From Yaniella flava (GTDB taxonomy: Bacteria > Actinomycetota > Actinomycetes > Actinomycetales > Micrococcaceae): DNA of 64,000 nt. The notes under the pieces are model-generated. The model worked only from the letters and a program-made list of their open reading frames with translations, made no database searches and was not told the DNA's origin. Below, one piece after another: positions 1-8,711 of the stretch (positions are counted from its first letter, which is position 1; every line of letters begins with the position of its first letter). Made by a program: the position numbers and the translations under genes. Where the stretch lies: positions 62,001-126,000 of the forward strand of contig NZ_BAAAMN010000016.1 of the NCBI RefSeq assembly GCF_039529295.1, given 5' to 3'.

Positions 1-374
1 TACTGATGCTGCTCGGCGGGACCACCGCTATGATTCCGACAACCGAAATGGTGGCCCCATTCATCGTGGCCTCGGCAACCGGGGCCATCAACGGGACGTT
101 TACCCGCAGAGGCGAGGTCACCGTTGGGCTGACGTATATGACCGGAACTCTCGTGAAAATGGGCCAATCCTTGGCGTCCGCCATCGCTCTGCGCTCTTCG
201 GTCTATTTGTCACGGTTTCTCAGGTATCTCATCCTCTGGTTGGCGATTGCTATCGGTGCACTGGTTGGCGGCTGGGCATATCTTGAATTCGGGTTAGCTG
301 CCATTTGGCTGTCGGTGCTTGCCATGACCGGACTGGTGGTTGCTGTGACATGGCGGGCGGCGAAGCGACGTTAA
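1..374 (+). CDS. DUF1275/YoaK-family membrane protein, C-terminal part
   Basis: Only the C-terminal part is in the window; the frame is open to the left edge, so the ATG at 6 is probably internal. About 120 residues are visible. A GTFTRRGEVTVGLTYMTGTL stretch is followed by two strongly hydrophobic helices (about residues 70-88 and 92-113) and a basic tail. The glycine-rich 'TYMTGTLVKMGQ' segment is typical of the DUF1275 (YoaK) integral membrane family, whose function is unknown. The gene converges on aceB and is separated from it by a hairpin. Family assignment is from recall of the motif; function is not assigned. Confidence 0.65.
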   Translation, partial: LMLLGGTTAMIPTTEMVAPFIVASATGAINGTFTRRGEVTVGLTYMTGTLVKMGQSLASAIALRSSVYLSRFLRYLILWLAIAIGALVGGWAYLEFGLAAIWLSVLAMTGLVVAVTWRAAKRR

Positions 375-381
375 AAGGGGT

Positions 382-415
382 GTGGGGTCTACCCGCCGAA
401 GCGAATAGACCCCAC
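382..415. terminator. Hairpin between convergent yoaK-like gene and aceB
   Basis: A 10-bp inverted repeat (382-391 and 406-415, GTGGGGTCTA / TAGACCCCAC) with a 14-nt loop sits between two convergent stop codons. There is no long T tract, so it may act as a bidirectional, weakly intrinsic terminator. Confidence 0.6.
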
Positions 416-437
416 GAACTGTGAGCACACGAGGAAG

Positions 438-2099
438 TTATGCGCTGACTTTCGCGTCAGCGGAGAGGTAGCGTTCATACGCCGGCAGCGTCAGGAAGTC
501 CTCGAACTTTTCTGACAGTGCGGATTCGGCAAACAGTTCTTTTGCGTGATCCAGGCGGTCACCGTCGTAGCGTGTCAGCCCAGCGAAGCCTTCTTCAATC
601 TTCTGACTGACCCACTCGGTGGTGATGGTCTTGGTCGAACCATCTGTACGCTGGGCCTGCGTTCCGGTATGGATCCACTGCCAGATCTGTGAACGGGAGA
701 TTTCTGCGGTGGCAGCATCCTCCATCAGTCCATTGATGGCAGCGGCGCCGGAACCGTTGAGCCAAGCATCCATGTATCGGATACCGACTTCAATATTGGT
801 GTCTAAGCCAGCCTCGGTGATCGAACCCGTCGTGGCCTGTACATTGATGAGCGCATCCGCCGACGGGACGACATCTTCACGCTTATTGGTACGAATCTGG
901 TGTGGTGCATCGAGCAACAGTTCATCGAAGACACCCATACAGGTTGGTACCAGACCGGGGTGGGCAACCCACGAACCATCGAAGCCATCTTTGGCTTCAC
1001 GAGTCTTATCCTCGCGAACCTTCCGCAACGCTTCTTTGGTGCGTTCTGGGTTTGACGACTCGGGAATAAACGCTGCCATCCCGCCGATCGCTGATGCACC
1101 ACGTTTGTGACAGGTGCGCACCAGCAAATCGGTGTAGGCCCGCATCATCGGCTGCGTCATCGAGACATCAGCACGGTCCGGCAACACATAGTCTGCACCA
1201 GAGTCGCGGTAGGTCTTAATGATGGAGAAGATGTAATCCCAACGCCCGGCGTTCAACCCGGCGGCGTGGTCACGCAGTTGGTAGAGGATTTCCTCCATCT
1301 GGAAGGCCGCGGTGATCGTCTCGATCAACACGGTGGCACGAATGGTGCCCTGGGGAATACCCAAGTAATCCTGCGCCTTGTTGAATACGCAGTTCCACCA
1401 GCGAGCTTCTAGATGATGTTCGAGTTTCGGCAGGTAGTAGTACGGGCCGCGACCCAGCTCGACGAGTTTTGCGGCGTTGTGGAAGAAGTACAGCCCGAAG
1501 TCCATCAGGGAACCGGCCAGCGGCTCACCGTCAACTTCGATGTGGGACTCATCGAGGTGCAGTCCACGGGGTCGCACGATGATCGTTGGCATCTGGGCTA
1601 ATGCTGGTTTCTTGAGTCGGTAGGCCTTGCCCTGTTCCGAAGTGAAATCAATATCATGACGGATCGCGTCATAGAGGTTGACCTGACCGCTGATCATATT
1701 GTCCCAGTACGGGGAGGAGGCGTCCTCAAAGTCAGCCAGCCAGCATTTTGCTCCCGAGTTCAGGGCGTTGATCGTCATTTTTCGGTCCACCGGTCCGGTG
1801 ATCTCGACGCGACGGTCTTTGAGCCCCGGGGCAAGGGGAGCAACCCGCCATGAATCGTCTTCACGGATGGTACGGGTCGATTTTTCAAAGTCCAGTTGTT
1901 CACCTGCTGCCACTTTTGCCCGGGCGTCCTTGCGCGCTGCAAGCAGTTCGAGGCGTTTGGTGTTTTGTTTGGTGTGCAGGTAGCCCAGAAATTCCAGGGC
2001 TTCGTCGGTGAGGACTTCGCGCTGCCGTGCATCGAGTTCACCGAACACGGCAACCGAGATGCCTTGTGGTGTTGTGTGTTGGATAGTTGGTGATGCCAT
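438..2099 (-). CDS. aceB: Malate synthase A
   Basis: Condenses glyoxylate and acetyl-CoA to malate in the glyoxylate shunt (cytosol). The 553-residue length matches the malate synthase A class. The core motif region RATVLIETITAAFQMEEILY (about residue 255) supplies the conserved catalytic/Mg-ligand acidic residues, and TQPMMRAYTDLLVRTCHKRG-type C-terminal sequence is typical. ATG at 2099 is preceded by AAGGAG at an 8-nt spacing. It lies 34 nt downstream of aceA on the same strand, so the two are probably cotranscribed, with RamB encoded divergently as the likely regulator. Confidence 0.95.
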   Translation of the reverse strand: MASPTIQHTTPQGISVAVFGELDARQREVLTDEALEFLGYLHTKQNTKRLELLAARKDARAKVAAGEQLDFEKSTRTIREDDSWRVAPLAPGLKDRRVEITGPVDRKMTINALNSGAKCWLADFEDASSPYWDNMISGQVNLYDAIRHDIDFTSEQGKAYRLKKPALAQMPTIIVRPRGLHLDESHIEVDGEPLAGSLMDFGLYFFHNAAKLVELGRGPYYYLPKLEHHLEARWWNCVFNKAQDYLGIPQGTIRATVLIETITAAFQMEEILYQLRDHAAGLNAGRWDYIFSIIKTYRDSGADYVLPDRADVSMTQPMMRAYTDLLVRTCHKRGASAIGGMAAFIPESSNPERTKEALRKVREDKTREAKDGFDGSWVAHPGLVPTCMGVFDELLLDAPHQIRTNKREDVVPSADALINVQATTGSITEAGLDTNIEVGIRYMDAWLNGSGAAAINGLMEDAATAEISRSQIWQWIHTGTQAQRTDGSTKTITTEWVSQKIEEGFAGLTRYDGDRLDHAKELFAESALSEKFEDFLTLPAYERYLSADAKVSA

Positions 2100-2133
2100 G
2101 GCGGGTGCTCCTTAGCTTGCCTAGCGAATCAGA

Positions 2134-3426
2134 CTAGAACTGTTGGGATTCGGTCGAATCAGCCAACGCCGTGGTGGACGATTCTGGGTTGACGGTGGTG
2201 GAAATGAGGTCGAAGTAGCCGGTACCTACCTCACGCTGGTGACGGGTCGCGGTGAAACCATCTTTTTCAGCAGCAAACTCTGCCTGCTGCAGTTCGACGA
2301 ATGCAGACATCTGACGTTCGGCGTAGCCTTTGGCCAGGTTAAACATTGAGTAGTTCAGCGAGTGGAAACCGGCCAGCGTGATGAACTGGAAGGTGTAACC
2401 CATGGATGCCAGTTCGCGCTGGAACTTGGCGATGGTGTCATCATCCAAGTTGGCTTTCCAGTTGAAGGATGGCGAGCAGTTGTAGGCCAGCATCTGGTCG
2501 GGGAACTCAGCCTTGACTGCTTCGGCGAATTGACGTGCAACATCCAGATCTGGAGTCGAGGTCTCCATCCACAGCAGATCCGAGTATGGGGCGTAGGCCT
2601 TGGCACGAGCAATCGATGGTTCCAGGCCGTTTTGGATGTAGTAGAAACCTTCGGACGAACGCTCCCCGGTGAGGAACTGGTGGTCGCGCTCATCGATATC
2701 GGATTGCAGCAGTGTCGCGGCCTCGGCGTCGGTCCGGGCCACAATGAGCGACGGGGTATCAGCAACGTCGGCCGCCAAGCGTGCCGCGTTGAGGGTTCGC
2801 ACGTGATGGGAGGTCGGGATGAGCACCTTGCCGCCCAGGTGACCACATTTCTTTTCGGAGGCAACCTGATCTTCCCAGTGCACACCGGCCGCGCCGGACT
2901 CAATCATCGACTTCATGAGTTCATAGGCGTTGAGTGGTCCACCGAAGCCTGCTTCCGCATCAGCAACGATTGGCACCAGGTAATCTTCAACGCTCTGGGT
3001 ACCTTCGGCCCATTCGATCTGATCGGCACGCATCAGCGCATTGTTGATCCGGCGAACAACCTGCGGCACCGAGTTGGCTGGGTACAGCGACTGGTCCGGG
3101 TACGTGTGACCGGCGAGGTTGGCATCCGCTGCAACCTGCCAACCGGAAAGATAGATCGCACGCAGCCCGGCTTTGACCTGCTGGACGGCCTGGCCACCGG
3201 TCATCGCGCCGAGGGCGTTGGTGAACTGACCGTTGGGATGTTCGGAGGTGAGCTGATTCCAGAGTTTTTCTGCACCGCGACGGGCCAGCGTGTGTTCTTC
3301 TTGCACACGACCACGTAGACGGACGACTTCCTCTGCGGTGAAGTCACGAGTGATGTTTGCCCAACGGGGGTTGGTGTTCCAATCCTGCTGAACTTGATCC
3401 GCAGCTGCCTGAATTGCCTGTTCCAT
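2134..3426 (-). CDS. aceA: Isocitrate lyase
   Basis: Cleaves isocitrate to succinate and glyoxylate, the first step of the glyoxylate shunt. The 430-residue protein has the signature catalytic loop KKCGHLGGK at 192-200 (nucleophilic Cys194) and the DAEAGFGG metal-site segment near 156. The ATG at 3426 is chosen because it has AGGGAGA a few bases upstream and matches the usual N terminus; a longer frame to 3543 begins with a TTG and adds unrelated sequence. It is the first gene of an aceA-aceB unit, divergent from ramB. Confidence 0.96.
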   Translation of the reverse strand: MEQAIQAAADQVQQDWNTNPRWANITRDFTAEEVVRLRGRVQEEHTLARRGAEKLWNQLTSEHPNGQFTNALGAMTGGQAVQQVKAGLRAIYLSGWQVAADANLAGHTYPDQSLYPANSVPQVVRRINNALMRADQIEWAEGTQSVEDYLVPIVADAEAGFGGPLNAYELMKSMIESGAAGVHWEDQVASEKKCGHLGGKVLIPTSHHVRTLNAARLAADVADTPSLIVARTDAEAATLLQSDIDERDHQFLTGERSSEGFYYIQNGLEPSIARAKAYAPYSDLLWMETSTPDLDVARQFAEAVKAEFPDQMLAYNCSPSFNWKANLDDDTIAKFQRELASMGYTFQFITLAGFHSLNYSMFNLAKGYAERQMSAFVELQQAEFAAEKDGFTATRHQREVGTGYFDLISTTVNPESSTTALADSTESQQF

Positions 3427-3848
3427 GTTTCTCCCTAAATTCGCAGTTCGAATTGTGTGGTGCGATTGCCAACCTCTGTGAGCTGTGCAATCGGTGTAGG
3501 AACTACTCTGCCGTGCTGCGCAACCCAACAACAGAGGAATCAACGGAAAAGAATAGCGAAAATTTTCAGTGCAAAACTTTTTGGCATATTCTGGAGATCT
3601 GCATGATTTTCATCAGATATACCGTCACAGGGCGTGAAGATCGGACAATCTTTACAGCATAATTTCTAGTATATTAGCTTGTTTTGGGAACTTCGGGGTC
3701 GGTGCTGAAATATCGGGCCAAAAACACGCCGAAAAGTTTTCCAGAAATCTTCTTCGTCTATGTTCGAGCAGCCTCGTTTTTGGCGGCTACTGGAGGGGCG
3801 TATGCCGTGTTGTTGTGAAAATCTCCGATTGTTTACTATGCTGCTACT
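3427..3848. other. 422-bp divergent aceA/ramB control region
   Basis: AT-rich non-coding region between two divergent genes; no small gene is evident. The ramB side ends in a leaderless-type promoter, TATGCT followed by 6 nt and the ATG. On the aceA side, 3568-3579 read on the minus strand (AAGTTTTGCACT) matches the Corynebacterium RamB box A/G-A/C-ACTTTGCAAA at about 8 of 12 positions. That is weak, and I treat it only as a candidate. Confidence 0.45.
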
Positions 3849-5348
3849 ATGACTTCAGCCACAGATCCCGACGCGGGTACCAATCCAGAGTCATCAGAGG
3901 CGACAGTGCCAGACCGGATCGATCCGGTGATTTTGGGTCATCGTCTACGACACTTTCGAACAGAGGCAGCCATGACACTGGATGGCTTAGCGTCCAAGCT
4001 CGGCGCCACGGCGTCGCATCTATCAATGATTGAAAATGGCAAGCGCGAGCCAAGAGTCTCGTTACTGTCGCAGACCGCGGACCTTCTTGGCGTAGAAGTT
4101 GCCGATCTGCTGAACCCGGAGGCACCATCGGCGCGTGCCGCACTGGAAATTTCAGTGGAGAAAGCTCAGCGCGCCCCGCATTGGCAGGCCATGGGTCTGC
4201 CAAATATCCGGGTCTCGTCTGGTATGTCCACGCCGGTATTGGAGGTCATTGATGGTCTGACCCGTGAGCTGCGGCGCCAATATGCTGAACAGGCCGCCAC
4301 GCCCGAAGAAGCGCGACGCGCCAATGTCGCGATGCGAAAGGAACAACGGGAACGCAACAACTACTATGCCGAACTTGAAACCCAGGCGTCTGAACTGCTC
4401 ACCGCAGTCGGACATGATGAAGGCCCGCTGTCCTATCACGCCATCGCTGATATAGCCGACCATCTCAATTTTGAGCTGCGCTTCATTTCCTCGCTGCCAC
4501 ACTCCACGCGGTCTGTCACAGATCTCAAGAACCGCATCATTTTTCTGGCAGACTCCCGCAATCCGGACCACGATCCTCGTTCTGTTGCCCTGCAGGCATT
4601 GGTGTCGTACGTGCTCGGACATGGTGAGCCCGTGGATTATAAGGATTTCTTGCGGCAACGCGTGTCCACCAACTACATGACGGCTGCGTTGCTCATGCCG
4701 GAAAAGTCTTTGGTCAAACAGTTGCGGCGCCGTAAGAATGACCGTGACCTTGCGATTGAGGATATCCGAGATGCCTATTCGGTGTCCTATGAATCTGCAG
4801 CCCATCGATTTACCAACCTTGCTACACATCATCTCGACATCGAATGCCACTTCCAGAAAGTGCATGAATCTGGTGTCTTGCACAAGGCATATGAAAATGA
4901 CGGGGTCAATTTTCCGGTGGATTCGATCGGTGCCATTGAAGGGCAAGCCGCCTGTCGGTATTGGACCTCGCGTGAAGTCTTTGGCACCAGCGACCGTTTC
5001 CGCCCGTTTAACCAGTACACCGACACCGTGGTCGGGACGTTCTGGTGCACCGCGGTGGTGGAACCCTCGCATTCCTCACTGTTTTCCCTGTCCGTGGGCA
5101 TCCCATTTAATCAAGCACGCTGGTTTCGTGGGGCAGACACCGCCGAGCGGTCCCGATCGAACTGTCCGGACCCCACCTGCTGCCGCACACCCTCGGCTGA
5201 GTTAGAGGCGCAGTGGGGTGGATACGCGTGGCCGGCGGCTCGCACGAATGCGCATATGTTGGCAGCCATGCCGCCGGGGTCTTTTCCGGGTGTGGATGAC
5301 GTCGCGGTGTATGAATTTTTAGCTGCGCAAGAACATCTGGGCCAATAA
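3849..5348 (+). CDS. ramB: RamB-type XRE regulator (short-chain acyl-CoA regulator)
   Basis: Transcriptional regulator of acetate/glyoxylate metabolism by family and position. Of 499 residues, 30-86 form an XRE helix-turn-helix (LDGLASKLGATASHLSMIENGKREP). The middle resembles the IrrE/M78 domain, but the HExxH zinc motif is degraded to SYVLGHGE, so proteolytic activity is unlikely. The C-terminal third, with the CPDPTCCRTP cysteine cluster and TFWCTAVVEPSHSSLFSLSVG, matches the DUF2083-type domain of RamB/ScfR proteins. No Shine-Dalgarno site is visible; TATGCT lies 6 nt before the ATG, pointing to a leaderless mRNA. In Corynebacterium and Mycobacterium homologues control aceA/aceB or icl1. 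The same role here is inferred. Confidence 0.88.
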   Translation: MTSATDPDAGTNPESSEATVPDRIDPVILGHRLRHFRTEAAMTLDGLASKLGATASHLSMIENGKREPRVSLLSQTADLLGVEVADLLNPEAPSARAALEISVEKAQRAPHWQAMGLPNIRVSSGMSTPVLEVIDGLTRELRRQYAEQAATPEEARRANVAMRKEQRERNNYYAELETQASELLTAVGHDEGPLSYHAIADIADHLNFELRFISSLPHSTRSVTDLKNRIIFLADSRNPDHDPRSVALQALVSYVLGHGEPVDYKDFLRQRVSTNYMTAALLMPEKSLVKQLRRRKNDRDLAIEDIRDAYSVSYESAAHRFTNLATHHLDIECHFQKVHESGVLHKAYENDGVNFPVDSIGAIEGQAACRYWTSREVFGTSDRFRPFNQYTDTVVGTFWCTAVVEPSHSSLFSLSVGIPFNQARWFRGADTAERSRSNCPDPTCCRTPSAELEAQWGGYAWPAARTNAHMLAAMPPGSFPGVDDVAVYEFLAAQEHLGQ

Positions 5349-5407
5349 GCTTATTTTGATCCGGCTTGCGTTGCCGATTCGACATGCCGCTGTTACAGTG
5401 AGATCGC

Positions 5408-5413
5408 TAGACT
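5408..5413 (+). promoter_or_regulatory. Candidate -10 box of carD
   Basis: TAGACT lies 81 nt upstream of the carD ATG, in the 145-bp gap after ramB. No convincing -35 hexamer was found at 16-18 nt. The implied leader is about 75 nt with the AAAGG ribosome binding site at its end. Confidence 0.4.
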
Positions 5414-5493
5414 GTTTGCGACAGCTGTGCCCATTTTCGTCTTGGACTCCTTGCAGCTTGTCGTTCCTGCCCAATGAAAGGTGCCCACCGCAC

Positions 5494-6015
5494 ATGCGTC
5501 TGACCCTTGGTAAATTCGTAGTTCACCCTCAGCACGGTCCTGCAGAGGTCGTTGAGCGCAAAACCAGGAAGGTCAAAGGTGAAGATGTCGAGTACGTAGT
5601 GCTTGAAGTAGAAGATCAGCGCCTACAGATCGCCGTTCCCGAAGACAGCCTGACAGAAATTGGTGTCCGTGACTTGGCCAGCCATACGCGGTTGCGCAAA
5701 CTCATGTCGCTACTGGCCAAGACCGGTGACAAACTCGAAACACAGTGGTCGCGCCGTCTCAAAGCACTGCGCGAGAAGCTGGCAACCGGTGACCTCGACA
5801 ATGTCGCAGAAGTCGCCCGCGACCTGTACCGTCGCCAGCAAGAAAAAGAACTTTCCATGGCTGAGCGCAACCTGTATCAGGAAGCCAAAGACATGGTGGT
5901 CGCTGAAGTCGCACTCGTCCTTGACGTCGACCACGAAGAAGCCGAAAAGACCATTGACGGCGCTATCGACGGTGTTCCCCTGACTCGCTTGGGCCTGGAC
6001 CGCGGTAAAAAATAA
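5494..6015 (+). CDS. carD: CarD-family RNA polymerase-binding regulator
   Basis: CarD binds the beta subunit of RNA polymerase and stabilises the open complex at many actinobacterial promoters. The 173-residue product begins MRLTLGKFVVHPQHGPAEV, the CarD/CdnL/TRCF RNAP-interaction domain (about 1-60), followed by a helical DNA-binding part (about 65-165) with RRLKALREKLATGD. The ATG at 5494 matches the conserved family N terminus and has AAAGG 12 nt upstream; an in-frame extension upstream is low-complexity and rejected. The length is close to the mycobacterial protein. A strong palindrome follows the stop codon. Confidence 0.95.
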   Translation: MRLTLGKFVVHPQHGPAEVVERKTRKVKGEDVEYVVLEVEDQRLQIAVPEDSLTEIGVRDLASHTRLRKLMSLLAKTGDKLETQWSRRLKALREKLATGDLDNVAEVARDLYRRQQEKELSMAERNLYQEAKDMVVAEVALVLDVDHEEAEKTIDGAIDGVPLTRLGLDRGKK

Positions 6016-6028
6016 CTTTCCATAACGC

Positions 6029-6060
6029 ATGCCGTCTCAAAGAATTCTTTGAGACGGCAT
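6029..6060 (+). terminator. Perfect 32-bp palindrome terminator after carD
   Basis: Positions 6029-6060 form a perfect palindrome: 6029-6044 is exactly repaired by 6045-6060, centred on GAATTC, 14 nt after the carD stop and followed by TGTTGT. This is a strong candidate intrinsic terminator that would work on either strand. Confidence 0.75.
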
Positions 6061-6123
6061 TGTTGTACCATCTCATCGCGATTCTCCCGTGCTCAGGTAA
6101 TCCAACATGGTGAAAGGGCAGGC

Positions 6124-6879
6124 ATGCTGCTAGAGAACAAAACTGCTCTGGTCACCGGTGGCGGCCGCGGGATCGGGCGAGGCATTACCGAGCAATTCTT
6201 AGCCGAAGGTGCCAACGTCGTCGTCGTGCAACGTCGCAACCTCGACGAAGAGCTCGCCAATCATCCACGCGTGGCACACATCAGCGCAGATCTCGGTGAC
6301 CTGAAACAGTTGCCCGCGGTGATCGAAGGCACGGTAACACACTTCGGCGGAGTCGATATTTTGGTCAATAACAGCGGCGTGATGTGGGAACGTAGCATCG
6401 CCGACATCACCCCGGATGAATGGGACCAAATGGCAAACGTCAATATGCGTGCCCCGGTCTTTCTCATTCAAGCCGCACTGCCGCACCTACAGCAGCACGG
6501 CGGCAGCATCATTAACATCGGCTCCATCGAAGGTATGGCCGCGAACCCAGAACACGTCCTGTATGTCACTTCGAAAGCCGGCATTCATGGAATGACCCGT
6601 GCACTCGCAGTGGACCTCGGTGAGCTTGGCGTCCGGTGTAACGCCATTGCGCCGGGGTGGATCAGCTCTGAACTCAGCGAGCAGTACATTGACTCGCTCT
6701 CGCCCGATGGTTCGGCACGTGATGATTTGAACCGCCTACACCCGGTCGGCCGGGTCGGCACGCCCGCGGATATCGGTGGCGCCGCAGTGTATCTGGCCAG
6801 TCAGCGTGCAAGTTTTGTGACCGGTCAGGTACTGGTTGTCGATGGTGGCCGGACCGCTCGGCTACCGATGCCGGTGTGA
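6124..6879 (+). CDS. SDR-family oxidoreductase
   Basis: Short-chain dehydrogenase/reductase of 251 residues, probably NAD(P)-dependent; substrate unknown. The Rossmann glycine motif TGGGRGIG is at 11-18, NNSG is near 91, the catalytic Ser is in INIGSIEG and the Tyr/Lys pair in YVTSKAG. The C terminus has the usual GQVLVVDGG. The ATG at 6124 has AAAGGG upstream; a longer frame to 6049 starts inside the carD terminator and is rejected. It is a single gene facing two broken genes that lie downstream in the opposite orientation. Confidence 0.88.
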   Translation: MLLENKTALVTGGGRGIGRGITEQFLAEGANVVVVQRRNLDEELANHPRVAHISADLGDLKQLPAVIEGTVTHFGGVDILVNNSGVMWERSIADITPDEWDQMANVNMRAPVFLIQAALPHLQQHGGSIINIGSIEGMAANPEHVLYVTSKAGIHGMTRALAVDLGELGVRCNAIAPGWISSELSEQYIDSLSPDGSARDDLNRLHPVGRVGTPADIGGAAVYLASQRASFVTGQVLVVDGGRTARLPMPV

Positions 6880-6889
6880 ACTACGAAAG

Positions 6890-7566
6890 TTATTCGATGA
6901 CTGCAATGGGCTCACCCAACACTGACTCATCGACAACGACCCCGAGCCCCGGCCCGTCGGGGAGTTGAATATAGCCGTCTACAACATCGACCGGGTTGGC
7001 CGGGTCATAATGAACATCATCCAAATATGGTGCGGCAATCCAGGTTCCCTCGTTAAGTTTGGGGTGCACAGTGGCCGATACATGGGTGCAGGCTGCTGCG
7101 ATAATGTTGCCACCCCATGAATCGTCGCAGGTATGTGGTCGCGACCGTATCTGGCACATATCCCGCACTTGTGTCATGGGGCGAATCCCACCAATGCGTG
7201 TGATTTTCATACCGAACCCGTCGCACAGCTCCTGGCCGACCGCGTCCAGGGCAGTTGACAGGTTCTCGGTGGACTCTCCAGATATAACGGATGACGGAGG
7301 CGCTCGCGGACCGCTAGATTTTCTTGCAAGGTACTGCATGGTTGCTCTAAAACAAAGGGAACATCTCGGCATTCCCTACTGAGCCGCAGTACGCCCTGAC
7401 CCGTCAAGCCCCGATTCCCATCCACGGCCAGACGTGCACGTTCTCCAATGTGTTCCCACACTGCTTTGACCGCCGCGATGTCATCTTCTACGGGACGCCC
7501 ACCGGCTGTCAACAGCAAGCGGGAGTATCCTTTTGAGACCTTTTCGGCTGCCTGTGTGATACGCAT
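6890..7566 (-). pseudogene. Broken mandelate racemase/muconate lactonizing enzyme-like gene
   Basis: Remnant of an enolase-superfamily dehydratase/racemase. Minus-strand frame one (from 7566) gives the barrel segment ITQAAEKVSKGYSRLLLT...RARLAVDGNRGLTGQ...VPFVLEQP, where D and E of 'VDGN' and 'LEQP' are metal ligands. Near 7278 the frame shifts and continues as STENLSTALDAVGQELC...DDSWGGNI...DGPGLGVVVDE to 6890. The junction reads as loss of one T from an expected LDEST. The whole N-terminal capping domain (about 140 residues) is missing, with an in-frame stop just before 7566. Both a truncation and a frameshift point to a real pseudogene. Confidence 0.85.
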
Positions 7567-7612
7567 AGCAGGCCATTACGGTCCGTTACGCCGTTATGGG
7601 ATAGGCAATGTG

Positions 7613-8711
7613 CTACTGTTCCAATACTACCGGTGGCACAAGCACAAGTTTGCCGGGATAGGTTTTGTCGATGAAATCCTGTTGCGCCGCACGAATCTCT
7701 TTGAGCTCATACGTCTGCGAGACCAACGGAGCGATCTCATTGCGTTCCACATCCCCAATCAGATTGGTAAAGACCTCGTCTTCCTGGAACGTGCATGCCA
7801 GCAAGCTCAGATCCTGGAGATACACCGTGCGCAAATCGATCTGGGCCAGTGATCCACCGATTGCCGCGGCCACCGCATAGCGGCCACCGAGTTTCAAGGT
7901 TTTCAGGACATCGGCTACCCGTTGCCACCAACAATATCGAGTACGACGTCGACGGACCGCTCGCCGAGCACTTCGACGGGGTGTTCAGCGCGGTCGATGA
8001 CCTGCGCGGCGCCTGCATCACGCACAGCTTGGGCCTTCGCGGGAGAGCTCACGCCGATGACTTCGGCACCGCGTCGGTGTGCCAGCTGGACGGCTGCCAG
8101 CCCGACCCCACCTGACGCACCAGTGATGAGTACGCGTTCCGCCCCAACGTCAGCACGATCCAGCATGTTCTCTGCTGTGGTTACGAGCACGGCACCGCAG
8201 CGAGTGCAGCATCTGACCAATCGGAGAGGACCGCGTGTGTTTCGGCAGATGCGATGGCCACAAACTGCGCGAATCCGCCGTCGCATTCGCTTCCCAACGT
8301 CCAGCTTTCATAGTGGCGCCGATCCACATAGTGGCGCAACATGTTCCGGACCATCACCCGCTCGCCGATACGGGAGGCATCCACCGCACTACCGACGGCA
8401 ACAATGTGCCCCACAACGTCGGCGCCTTGAATGCGTGGAAATTTCAACGGGGTGCCAGACCAGCCAGCGTCATCGTTGGAGATCTCGCTGAAACCTTCAG
8501 CCCCACCGACATTGGTAGCCTCCTCGACGGTTTTCGAATACCAGCCCAATCGAGTATTGATATCGGTGTTGTTGACGGCTGCAGCATCGACCTGAATCAG
8601 GACTTCATCAGCGGCAGGTTGTGGGACGGAGACATCGGTTCGATACTCAAGCTTATCCAACCCGCCATGTCCGATCAGCAAGACGGCCGCCATTGTGTGC
8701 GGTAGAGCCAT
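7613..8711 (-). pseudogene. Broken zinc-type alcohol dehydrogenase / quinone oxidoreductase
   Basis: An MDR-superfamily gene of about 360 codons split across three frames. Starting at ATG 8711: KLEYRTDVSVPQPAADEVLI...FPRIQGADVVGHIVAVGS...AALAAVPCS then a stop. Near 8182 the frame resumes as TTAENMLDRADVGAERVLITGASGGVGLAAVQLAHRRGAEVIGV (the Rossmann motif). Near 7925 it breaks again, resuming as QRVADVLKTLKLGGRYAVAAAIGG to 7613. Each break fits a single-base deletion. The ATG overlaps the stop of the upstream yihY-like gene as TAATG, so the intact ancestor was translationally coupled. It lies beside another broken gene. Confidence 0.88.

Noticed and set aside
2362..3318. Long plus-strand open frame antisense to aceA
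   Set aside because: Isocitrate lyase on the minus strand is unmistakable; the antisense frame has no domain and no ribosome binding site.
4152..5072. Minus-strand open frame antisense to ramB
   Set aside because: The plus-strand RamB domains account for the sequence; the antisense product has no recognisable motif.
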